From GCA-2718595 sp963935005 (lineage in GTDB: Bacteria > Gemmatimonadota > Gemmatimonadetes > Longimicrobiales > Gaopeijiaceae): a DNA stretch of 17,429 nt. Position 1 is the stretch's first letter, and each line of letters starts with the position of its first letter. The DNA is taken from NCBI GenBank assembly GCA_963935005.1, contig CAWWAX010000028.1, positions 1-17,429 on the forward strand, written 5' to 3'. The notes under the pieces were generated by a model. It worked only from the letters and a program-made list of their open reading frames with translations, ran no database searches and was not told where the DNA came from. This document shows positions 1 to 6,892 of the stretch, piece by piece. The position numbers were made by a program, and so were the translations under genes.

Positions 1-36
1 TTGACACTCTATTAAACCACAAGTGGAGACCTTCAA

Positions 37-1347
37 ATGTTTAAAAACATATTATGCTTATTAGCTCTGATCCTTTTGGTCACCCCTATGGATGCCCACG
101 CTCAAGAAGCTCGAAAACGTTGGGAACGGATGGCCCAAATTCGACAGGAAAAATTCGATTTAGTACTCCCTGAAGTTATGAAAGAAAATGAAATAGACAT
201 GTGGATTGTAATGATGAAAGAGGGTCATTTAGATCCTCTGTATGAGGATCTCGGACGTGGTTATGTCGGTTCCGTCGGGTACTACATCTTTACCGATCAG
301 GGAAACAATCAAATCGAACGAGTCGCTCTTGGTATCAGTGGCTATCTGCTAGAAGAGAACGGAGCTTATGACTTGGTCACTAGTGACTTCGATCTCAAAG
401 CATTTGTTCATGAAAGAAACCCGAATAAAATTGGTATCAATATGTCCAGGGCGATAGGCGGGGCCGATGGTCTGTCCCACTCCTCTTACCTTCAACTAGT
501 TGAAGACCTCGGTTCACCTTATAACGACAGACTAGTGTCCGCCGAAAAACTGATTTCCGATTTTCGCTCACGTAGAGTGGCTTCGGAATTAGTTGCGTTT
601 GGAGAAGCAGGAGAGATTTCCCGAAACATCGCAGAGACAGCTTTTTCCAATGCTGTGATTATTCCTGGAGAAACAACACTCGAAAATGTGGCTTGGTGGA
701 TGATGGATCGCTTGCTGGACAAAGGCCTGGGCTCATCTTTTGATATGCCTTCTGTCTACATAACTGGGCCTTCTGGGATAGAGGCCACCTCCAATGAACG
801 GATCATTCAGCGAGGCGATCTACTTATGATCGACTGGGGTGTTGGTTATCTAAATTTCTATACAGATTTGAAACGCATCGGCTACGTATTGAAAGAGGGA
901 GAAACAGCGGTGCCTCAAGGTTTGCAAAATGCCTTCGATCAAGCCAGGGCCGCTAGAGACGTTATCCGAAAAAATATCCGTCCTGGACCTACCGCATCGG
1001 AAACTTTCGATCTCCTGAATAATCAACTTGAGGAGGCTGGATTCGCAGTTATGGATACTTTTAATCAACCCTCTGATGGTGAACGGACTGATGTAATCAC
1101 AGGAAATCACTCTGTGGGCAACCTAGGGCACGGAGTTGGACCTTCAATAGCTTGGTTTAATCCCGTGCGAATGACCTATACCTTACACCCTGGTAATTTG
1201 CTTTCTATAGAGCTTTTTGCCTACACTAAGGTTCCGGAATGGTCTGGAGCAAAGGTCAGGATCCCCCTGGAAGATGACGCCGTAATAACAGCCCGAGGTG
1301 TTGAATGGCTCTACCCAATAAACCAGAAAATTTTACTTATTAAGTGA
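37..1347 (+). CDS. Exported M24-family (aminopeptidase P/creatinase fold) metallopeptidase-like protein
   Basis: 436 residues. Residues 1-22 form a signal peptide with a hydrophobic core and a likely cut after AHA, so the protein should be periplasmic or surface-located. Residues about 30-180 match the N-terminal creatinase-type domain and 185-436 the pita-bread catalytic domain. All five expected metal ligands are visible: Asp266 (LLMIDWG), Asp277 (YTDLKR), His365 (LGHGVG), Glu392 (LSIEL) and Glu412 (PLEDD). The usual GHGxGxxxHE motif reads GHGVGPSIAW, so the second His-Glu pair is missing, and no His lies in the segment before Asp266 where the family normally has one. Family members cleave Xaa-Pro bonds or act on related substrates; the actual activity here is open. 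The ATG is preceded by GGAG (25-28) at 8 nt. The next gene begins 7 nt after the stop, so the two are probably co-transcribed. Fold assignment is solid; substrate is not. Confidence 0.88.
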   Translation: MFKNILCLLALILLVTPMDAHAQEARKRWERMAQIRQEKFDLVLPEVMKENEIDMWIVMMKEGHLDPLYEDLGRGYVGSVGYYIFTDQGNNQIERVALGISGYLLEENGAYDLVTSDFDLKAFVHERNPNKIGINMSRAIGGADGLSHSSYLQLVEDLGSPYNDRLVSAEKLISDFRSRRVASELVAFGEAGEISRNIAETAFSNAVIIPGETTLENVAWWMMDRLLDKGLGSSFDMPSVYITGPSGIEATSNERIIQRGDLLMIDWGVGYLNFYTDLKRIGYVLKEGETAVPQGLQNAFDQARAARDVIRKNIRPGPTASETFDLLNNQLEEAGFAVMDTFNQPSDGERTDVITGNHSVGNLGHGVGPSIAWFNPVRMTYTLHPGNLLSIELFAYTKVPEWSGAKVRIPLEDDAVITARGVEWLYPINQKILLIK

Positions 1348-1354
1348 GGCTTGA

Positions 1355-2281
1355 ATGAAAAATGCAAAAAATAGAATGAATCGAATACAGATTGTCCTCA
1401 AGATTCTCATGGTAGGGATCTGCTTATCTGGAAATGAAGTTAAAGGTCAACAGGGCCTAAAAATATACATATCTGCAGATATGGAAGGCGTCGTCGGAGC
1501 AGTCACAGGAGACCAATTAGGCCCAGGCGGTTTCGAATATTCCCGATTCAGGACATTCATGACAGCTGAAGTGAACTCGGCAATCAAAGCAGCGAAGGAC
1601 GCAGGGGCTTCAGAGATACTGGTAAGCGACTCTCATGGCAATGGAGAAAATCTTTTAATTGAAAATCTCCCCAGTGATATACAATTAGTACGCTCGTGGC
1701 CAAGGCCTTTAGGTATGATGCAAGGAATCGACGAGAGCTTCGACGCAGCTATCTTTATTGGATATCATTCTAGTACTACCAACACTCGGGGAGTCCGGGC
1801 CCACACTTTTTCTAGTGCCAATTTCACGTCAGTGAGATTAAACGGCATCCCCATGCCAGAAGCAGGTGTAAATGCAGCAATCGCAGGACATTTTGGCGTC
1901 CCAGTAGTGATGATATCTGGCGACGATGCAATCGTTGAAGAAGCTCAGGATATCCTAGGCCCCCTAGAGGGAGCGATCGTAAAAGAAAGTTACGGATTCC
2001 ACTCTGCCAAAACAATTATGCCAGAGAAATCCTACCAGCTCATCGCGGAAAAAGTATCCACAGCTTTATCCCGCTTAGAAACATTCAAGCCATACCAACT
2101 GGAACTACCTGTAACTGTAGAGGTTTCTTTCAAGAATTATCTGCCCGCAGAGATTCTTAGCTATCTGGATTCAATCGAACGTATCGATGCGCACAGTATA
2201 CGTTTTATCGGAAAAGATATGCCAACAGTCTCACGATTTTTCCAGTTCATAGGACGTTATTCTCCCGACATCAGCCCCTGA
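1355..2281 (+). CDS. Exported M55-family D-aminopeptidase (DppA-like)
   Basis: 308 residues. A hydrophobic N-terminal segment (about 11-25) acts as a signal peptide, leaving a mature part about the size of Bacillus DppA (274 residues). The M55 zinc-site pattern is complete: Asp42 and Glu44 in ISADMEG, His94 in DSHGNG, His138 in GYHSST, and Glu169 in PMPEAG; His150 in RAHTF fits the catalytic His. The offset from the DppA residues (8, 10, 60, 104, 115, 133) is a steady 34-36. DppA is a self-compartmentalising decamer that releases D-amino acids from D-Ala-D-Ala or D-Ala-Gly-Gly type peptides. Characterised DppA is cytoplasmic, so the apparent export is unusual. GAGG at 1346-1349 overlaps the upstream stop codon and sits 5 nt before the ATG, which supports coupling to the M24 gene. 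Confidence 0.9.
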   Translation: MKNAKNRMNRIQIVLKILMVGICLSGNEVKGQQGLKIYISADMEGVVGAVTGDQLGPGGFEYSRFRTFMTAEVNSAIKAAKDAGASEILVSDSHGNGENLLIENLPSDIQLVRSWPRPLGMMQGIDESFDAAIFIGYHSSTTNTRGVRAHTFSSANFTSVRLNGIPMPEAGVNAAIAGHFGVPVVMISGDDAIVEEAQDILGPLEGAIVKESYGFHSAKTIMPEKSYQLIAEKVSTALSRLETFKPYQLELPVTVEVSFKNYLPAEILSYLDSIERIDAHSIRFIGKDMPTVSRFFQFIGRYSPDISP

Positions 2282-2340
2282 GTTCATAAGACAACTGAAG
2301 AGTTCATGTCACACAATTTTACAAATGTCCTTCGCTAGGT

Positions 2341-2396
2341 GGACAGGTTGTCAGTCCTTCCTTAAGACTAGAGAAATACTGTTTCGTTACCTGTCC
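2341..2396. repeat. Imperfect nested inverted repeat in the convergent intergenic gap
   Basis: The arms GGACAGGT (2341-2348) and ACCTGTCC (2389-2396) are perfect 8-bp complements around a 40-nt centre. A second short pair, CAGT (2352-2355) and ACTG (2378-2381), nests inside. It lies between the ends of the + strand peptidase pair and the - strand gene run. There is no T-tract next to it, so it is not a classical intrinsic terminator; it could be a weak bidirectional RNA structure or chance. The rest of the 178-bp gap shows no gene I can support. Confidence 0.3.
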
Positions 2397-2459
2397 CAGA
2401 ATCTGTTCTGCCCTATTAAACATACTCGAGATTTACAGAGGTGTGCTAATGAACCTCCG

Positions 2460-2726
2460 CTACATTACCTCTTGATCTATAACTCCAGCTTCTTCCAAGA
2501 TCGCTCTAGATCTCTCTGCGTACTCCAGGCCGACCATCAGTCGAGCTGGATTCACAAAAGATAACCCCACGTCCATTCCACCGGCATCATCGATCAACAA
2601 AACAGTCGGCACCCCATTTTCATCCAAATACCCTTGGGCCAACTCAGCTTCGTATCGGTAGTGGAAGTAAGCAAGTACGACGGTATTCAATGGATGCCGA
2701 CCGACTTCAGGGCTTGGACTTTTCAT
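2460..2726 (-). CDS. DUF2007-like small protein
   Basis: 88 residues, no signal peptide, no membrane segment. The central part (about 15-80) follows the DUF2007 pattern: a start like VLAYFHYRYEAELAQGYL, a GVPTVLLIDD strand resembling the family's 'gI...i..D' element, then a hydrophobic strand at RLMVGL followed by a helix ending SRAILEEAG. DUF2007 proteins are small ferredoxin-like-fold domains often labelled putative signal-transducing proteins; no biochemical role is established. The start overlaps the stop of the upstream amidohydrolase gene by ATGA (2723-2726), which implies translational coupling. It is the last gene of the - strand run before the convergent boundary. Real gene very likely; family fairly likely; function unknown. 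Confidence 0.75.
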   Translation of the reverse strand: MKSPSPEVGRHPLNTVVLAYFHYRYEAELAQGYLDENGVPTVLLIDDAGGMDVGLSFVNPARLMVGLEYAERSRAILEEAGVIDQEVM

Positions 2727-3850
2727 CGTGAGAACAAAGCCCCATCAATACCAGGAACTAACTTCAACGCATTCTGATAGTAGATTTTTCTAAGAACATC
2801 ATCAGGGAGCGAAAGGCCATACATTTTCCAGAACGCATGATAGTCTCGATAATAGTCGAAATAATCATCGTCAGTCTCGAAAACTTGGAAATAAGTATAG
2901 AATTCCTCTTTATTATAAGAGTCCTTCCCCATCAAGACACGATCCTTGTACTTAGTCAACCACTTAGCAGCGAAACGTGGCTGACGACCCAGCTCATATA
3001 TAACTGCCCCTAGGCCTACGTACATATTAGGCAGAACGTCCAAAACTTCTCCTAATCGAGCCAGGTCGTGCCCGAGCCATCCTAAATGCGCTGAAATGAA
3101 ATTAGTATTAGGATGACTTCGAAATACATTGTGTTGCTCTTCCAAGATTTCTTCGAAAGACACTTCCGCACCGGGAAATTGGCGACGTTGTGGCCTTACC
3201 TTCAGCTCCAGCCATCTTTCATTAAACTGGTCAAAAGGTTGCCAGAATTCTGCTGGATCTGCGGAATGTATAAGAACGGGAATCCCTAACTCTCCAGCCT
3301 TCTCCCAAACTGGTGCTAACCTCGGGTCATCCACAGCAATCCTGTTTCCATCCGTATCAACAGCGCCAAGGCCAAGAGTTTTAAAAATTTTCAATCCAGC
3401 CGCACCAGCCCGAACGTCATCTTCGAGTTGAATAGCGGCATCTTCACCCCAACCCTCTTCACCTACCTTTCCAAAATCCACATTAGCGAAAAAGATGAAT
3501 CTCCCAGGATATTCTGACGTCATTTTATCCAATCCAGTGATTAGCACATCTCCAGAACCCCCTGACAGGTTTACCATTACCGCCATATTTAGCTCGTCCA
3601 TTTCTCTGACGAGAGATTCTACGTCCTCTGGCGTCATGCTTGCAGCCCTTTGGTGTCCGTGGATATCCACAAAAGGAAATCGAGACGATGTCAAAGGATT
3701 TTCCGGAACTACCAAAGTTTTCCGAGGTCTATACTCTTCTATTGTCATCTCTTGAGCCTTCAGTGAATACTCGCTTCCCAAAAATAATAAGGACATAACC
3801 AAGAATTGAGATCTCACGAACACATTGATTGTAAGCTTGTTCATAAACAT
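2723..3850 (-). CDS. Exported amidohydrolase (metal-dependent TIM barrel, Amidohydro_2-like)
   Basis: 375 residues from the ATG at 3850. I chose this start because AGGAGG lies 5 nt upstream; the longer frame to 3874 has no ribosome site. Residues 1-32 form a signal peptide with a likely cut at LKA/Q, so the enzyme is exported. Barrel metal-site features are present: the HxH pair His64/His66 in VDIHGHQ, a lysine in GLKIFKTLG, His195 in LIHSADP, His255 in SAHLGWLGHD, and Asp310 in MGKDSY, where relatives usually have G-T-D. The fold acts on amides, esters or carboxylates (hydrolysis or decarboxylation), and the sequence does not reveal the substrate. It starts 49 nt after the glycosylasparaginase-like gene and overlaps the DUF2007-like gene by 4 nt, so these three probably form one unit. 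Confidence 0.85.
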   Translation of the reverse strand: MFMNKLTINVFVRSQFLVMSLLFLGSEYSLKAQEMTIEEYRPRKTLVVPENPLTSSRFPFVDIHGHQRAASMTPEDVESLVREMDELNMAVMVNLSGGSGDVLITGLDKMTSEYPGRFIFFANVDFGKVGEEGWGEDAAIQLEDDVRAGAAGLKIFKTLGLGAVDTDGNRIAVDDPRLAPVWEKAGELGIPVLIHSADPAEFWQPFDQFNERWLELKVRPQRRQFPGAEVSFEEILEEQHNVFRSHPNTNFISAHLGWLGHDLARLGEVLDVLPNMYVGLGAVIYELGRQPRFAAKWLTKYKDRVLMGKDSYNKEEFYTYFQVFETDDDYFDYYRDYHAFWKMYGLSLPDDVLRKIYYQNALKLVPGIDGALFSR

Positions 3851-3855
3851 TCCTA

Positions 3856-3861
3856 CCTCCT
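3856..3861 (-). promoter_or_regulatory. Shine-Dalgarno site that fixes the amidohydrolase start
   Basis: On the - strand the sequence reads AGGAGG, then TAGGA, then ATG at 3850. A perfect anti-SD match at 5 nt favours ATG 3850 over the upstream in-frame ATG at 3874, and the signal peptide then starts with a short Met-Phe-Met-Asn-Lys n-region. Confidence 0.75.
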
Positions 3862-3899
3862 CACAAACCATCAAGTAAATAAGTAAAGTGAATCAATTT

Positions 3900-5099
3900 C
3901 TATTCATTTGGAGAACCATCAAGCAAACCCTCTAAAGTCATTTCTTCAGATCCATTGTCTGTACAAACCGCGTAAGTACTCTCTTGGGACCCGTACATTG
4001 CTACACCTGCGAAGTCACCCTTTTTGTTCAATATAAAAAATCTCACATTGAAGGCTGGAAGACCTCTGTTGTTCAAAAGCCTACCCTCAACCGTATTATC
4101 CTTAATCCTTTGTAGTGCACCCATTCCAGCATCAAGTGGAGCCATTCCCTGACGCATATATTCTACTATCAGAAAAGAAGACAAATTGTAGAGATTGGCT
4201 TCACCCCTCCCTGTAGATCCGGCTACACCGATGTCTCCATCGACATACAGGCCAGCCCCTAGAATGGGTGAGTCTCCTACTCGTCCTGGAATCTTCCAGG
4301 CAAGACCCGAAGTTGTAGTAACTCCACAAATATCTCCCGAAGGAGAAATTCCGTCACAATTCACGGTTCCCCAAAAGCTATTTTCCTCTATCAGACCCTC
4401 ATCCACCATAGCTAGACCCACACGATAAAATTCATTGGCTCTGGATCTCATCTTTGCTCCGATATCATCCCCGCCAGGTGAAGATCCTTCCAATTTTTTC
4501 CTCTTAGATGGATCTAAGAAATGCTGAGGATCGATCCTGCGTTTCCACTCCAACCATAGATCTCGTGATTTTTCAGTATTCAAATCATCCTCTATGCTGA
4601 AACCAAGCTGCCTGGCAAATTGTTGGGCCCCTGATCCTGTTAGAAGATGATGGTCAGTCAATTCCATAACACTCTTAGCGACCATTGAAGGAGTTCGAAC
4701 TCCTTCAATGCCTGCTACACCTCCAGCCCATTTCTTGGGTCCGTGCATGCAGCAAGAGTCCAACTGAACAACACCATCAGCATTCGGAAGTCCGCCGTAG
4801 CCAATACCTGACTCCTCGGGATCTAACTCGGGAATGTTAACTCCAGCAATCAGAGCTTCAAGGGTGTCTTCTCCTTCAGTAATCCCTTTGAAAGCTCTCT
4901 CGACTGCGTTATAAGGACCTCCATTACGATATCGATATCCACTAGAATCTGAGATTACAACAGGCTTGACCAATTGTGGCGTGAAAACCTGAGGGGATTT
5001 TGTTCTTATGGCAGACCGTTTATCCAGGGTCATAGTTCCAGTTGAAACCCCCACAGCAGTAGCCTGAAGAAATCTACGCCTGTTTATTTTCGTATCCAT
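3900..5099 (-). CDS. Tat-exported N4-glycosylasparaginase-like Ntn hydrolase (asparaginase 2 family)
   Basis: 399 residues. The N terminus has a twin-arginine motif (NRRRFLQAT, residues 6-14) followed by a small-residue hydrophobic stretch, so a folded precursor is probably exported. The body follows glycosylasparaginase: DSCCMHG around 115-119, GGVAGIEGVRTP (126-137), ELTDHHLLTGSGA (146-158), and in the beta chain GDICGVTTTSGLAWK, GRVGDSPILGAGLYVD (272-287) and GSTGRGEA (294-301). The autocatalytic cut and nucleophile should be Thr245 in SFWGTVNC, inferred by counting back from the TTSG block. Characterised enzymes usually have HDT there. Family members hydrolyse the GlcNAc-Asn bond, and relatives cleave isoaspartyl peptides. 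GGAG about 10 nt upstream supports the ATG. An 82-bp gap precedes it, the longest in the - strand run, so an internal promoter could lie there. Confidence 0.88.
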   Translation of the reverse strand: MDTKINRRRFLQATAVGVSTGTMTLDKRSAIRTKSPQVFTPQLVKPVVISDSSGYRYRNGGPYNAVERAFKGITEGEDTLEALIAGVNIPELDPEESGIGYGGLPNADGVVQLDSCCMHGPKKWAGGVAGIEGVRTPSMVAKSVMELTDHHLLTGSGAQQFARQLGFSIEDDLNTEKSRDLWLEWKRRIDPQHFLDPSKRKKLEGSSPGGDDIGAKMRSRANEFYRVGLAMVDEGLIEENSFWGTVNCDGISPSGDICGVTTTSGLAWKIPGRVGDSPILGAGLYVDGDIGVAGSTGRGEANLYNLSSFLIVEYMRQGMAPLDAGMGALQRIKDNTVEGRLLNNRGLPAFNVRFFILNKKGDFAGVAMYGSQESTYAVCTDNGSEEMTLEGLLDGSPNE

Positions 5100-5181
5100 T
5101 CAGATGCTCTCCAATGTGATAGACTTAAATCCCCCAGTCGGTTTTTTCGATAACATGCATAATCATTAGTAGTAGGCAAAA

Positions 5182-5385
5182 TCACTCTCGAGAGTTTTCC
5201 ACAGCTCTACCCACTAGAGGACCAACCAATCCTCCTACAGTAGCCCCAATTACGGTCATCAATCCGATAGGATTTAAATAAGGTAAAAAAGGTCCTCCAG
5301 AGTAAATTGACTTAACAATCCCAATAGTTAAAAATACTCCCCCGACTGCAATCATCCCTTTGACAGTCCATCGAACTGTAGACAT
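5182..5385 (-). CDS. Small two-helix membrane protein, unknown function
   Basis: 67 residues. Two hydrophobic segments are clear, about 8-27 and 36-58, the second rich in glycine (VIGATVGGLVGPLVG), joined by a short loop with prolines. The C-terminal tail is charged (RAVENSRE). I do not recognise a family. A strong GGAGG (5395-5399) 9 nt before the ATG, a position 23 nt after the SulP gene and codon use like its neighbours all support a real gene. Context suggests an accessory to the SulP transporter or the molybdoenzyme complex, but nothing in the sequence proves a partner. Confidence 0.7.
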   Translation of the reverse strand: MSTVRWTVKGMIAVGGVFLTIGIVKSIYSGGPFLPYLNPIGLMTVIGATVGGLVGPLVGRAVENSRE

Positions 5386-5408
5386 TTATCTAAACCTCCA
5401 TTTTGTCA

Positions 5409-6884
5409 CTAACTGACTCGTCCTAGAATTTTTCCGGCATGGTCAGGGATTCCAACCAGTTCAACCTGTATCCCACTCTCAGCAGCTTCGTCTCTAAATT
5501 CTTTCAGCGCTAGTGCTCCTGTGAAATCAACCCTACCCACTCCTGTAAGATCAATTATAAATCTTCTCGCCCGAGGATTTAAGGGTATCGTTTCATTAAT
5601 TGCTTCCTGTATGAATGCCGCAGACCCGAACCACAGAACTCCACTTAGGCGGACATGGATGGAATCTCCTTCCGCCCAAGATTCACAGGAGGGGCTGAGC
5701 TCTCGCCAAATATGCACACTTACAGCTGCAAGAGTCCCCAATAACACAGCTTGTTCTACATGGGGAGACAGCACTAGTGTTAGAATGAAAGTCATCCAGG
5801 AAACCCCCGCTTGCAAAGGAGCCACTGACCAAAGATATGTTAGGAAACGAAACTGTATTAGGGGAACAGCTGCGGTGATCACAATGGCACCAAGAATAGC
5901 TCTCGGTAATTCACCCAATACCCCTGCAAAAGGGATACATAGCAAAACTACTAATCCCGCTACAGTGCCACTTAACCGACTTCGAGCACCCGATGAATAA
6001 TTCAAACTACTCCTGACAAATGACCCTCCCACAGGAAAGCCGCCAAACAAACCCGACGCCAGATTCGCCGCTCCTTGACTAATGAATTCACGATCCGGAT
6101 TCCAAGCGATTCTTTCCATCTTGGCATATTTGCTGGAAATCGCAGCAACTTCCGCAAAGCTAACTAGTGCTATCACAATGCTTGGTAGTATCAATAAGTG
6201 TACCTGTGACCAAGGAAGAGATAAACTCGGGACAGGTATGCCGATATTAATTTGTCCAATTGTAGCTCCAGTATAACCCGCCATTCGAGAATACATTATT
6301 CCTAATACAGTAGCCATCAAAACTCCTGGAATCAGAACATGTACTCGCCGAGAACCTAAGACAATCAATACCGTCAACCCCGAAATCATAATGGTAGACA
6401 CATCCCAGAGCCCTGGATCTCCAAGACTCATTATAGCACCCCGCAGAACGCCTTCTCTTTCATGTTGTACCCCTAGTACTACAGGCAACTGCGAGGAAAC
6501 TATTAAGATTCCTGCAGCAGAGGTGAATCCGTCTAGGACTGGACGAGAGAGAAGATAAGAAATCCATCCTCCACCGAAAAAACCAATTATTATTCTTACT
6601 ATACCAATGGAAAGTGCCAGAAGTGCAGCGAAAAGTATAAACTCCTGCGATCCCTCTTCTGCTAGAGGCGCCACCGTACTAAAAGTAAGGAGAGCTGCTA
6701 ACGCAGTAGGTCCCGTCTGTAAGATTGGCGAAGAAGTGAAAAAGGAAGCTGCAATAGGGGCTACAATAGCAGAAATCCAACCATATTCTGGAGGTAGGCC
6801 AGCCAGGTCGGCATAGGCCATTGAGCCTGGTATAAGTACTAACGCGACACTAATTCCAGAGAGTATATCTTTAAGGCTATTCAT
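5409..6884 (-). CDS. SulP-family anion transporter with C-terminal STAS domain
   Basis: 491 residues. The SulP signature lies at residues 18-35 (IPGSMAYADLAGLPPEYG), followed by TGPTAL and many hydrophobic segments through about 395. A second family block reads SQGAANLASGLFGGFPVGG and then SFVRSSLNYSSGARS. Residues about 406-491 form a STAS domain ending the protein, with the core strand around Asp445 and DFTG near Thr455. SulP proteins move sulfate, bicarbonate or dicarboxylates, usually by proton or sodium coupling or exchange. The usual Gln of the 'IPQ-MAYA' element is Gly-Ser here, and the N terminus begins almost directly at the first helix. The gene starts 8 nt after the TorD-like gene, so it is very likely co-expressed with the molybdoenzyme, which suggests it carries an oxyanion substrate or product; sulfate or sulfite would fit, but specificity cannot be read from sequence. 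Confidence 0.92.
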   Translation of the reverse strand: MNSLKDILSGISVALVLIPGSMAYADLAGLPPEYGWISAIVAPIAASFFTSSPILQTGPTALAALLTFSTVAPLAEEGSQEFILFAALLALSIGIVRIIIGFFGGGWISYLLSRPVLDGFTSAAGILIVSSQLPVVLGVQHEREGVLRGAIMSLGDPGLWDVSTIMISGLTVLIVLGSRRVHVLIPGVLMATVLGIMYSRMAGYTGATIGQINIGIPVPSLSLPWSQVHLLILPSIVIALVSFAEVAAISSKYAKMERIAWNPDREFISQGAANLASGLFGGFPVGGSFVRSSLNYSSGARSRLSGTVAGLVVLLCIPFAGVLGELPRAILGAIVITAAVPLIQFRFLTYLWSVAPLQAGVSWMTFILTLVLSPHVEQAVLLGTLAAVSVHIWRELSPSCESWAEGDSIHVRLSGVLWFGSAAFIQEAINETIPLNPRARRFIIDLTGVGRVDFTGALALKEFRDEAAESGIQVELVGIPDHAGKILGRVS

Positions 6885-6892
6885 AGCACTCT

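Noticed and set aside
1..6. TTGACA resembling a -35 promoter element before the M24 gene
   Set aside because: No -10-like hexamer at 16-18 nt; the downstream bases at that spacing overlap the ribosome site. Upstream sequence is not available.
2325..2564. 79-residue + strand open frame in the convergent gap
   Set aside because: No ribosome site, low-complexity composition unlike the neighbours, no family resemblance, and it overlaps the coding end of the DUF2007-like gene.
3851..3874. Upstream ATG extending the amidohydrolase by eight residues
   Set aside because: The extension spans the AGGAGG site and puts an acidic stretch (CEE) ahead of the signal peptide.
5100..5181. Promoter or terminator in the 82-bp gap upstream of the glycosylasparaginase-like gene
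   Set aside because: Only weak -35/-10-like strings with poor spacing and an A-run without a stem; nothing I can place with confidence.
5521..6000. 159-residue + strand open frame
   Set aside because: Lies antisense inside the SulP coding region, which has clear family motifs; a codon-shadow frame.
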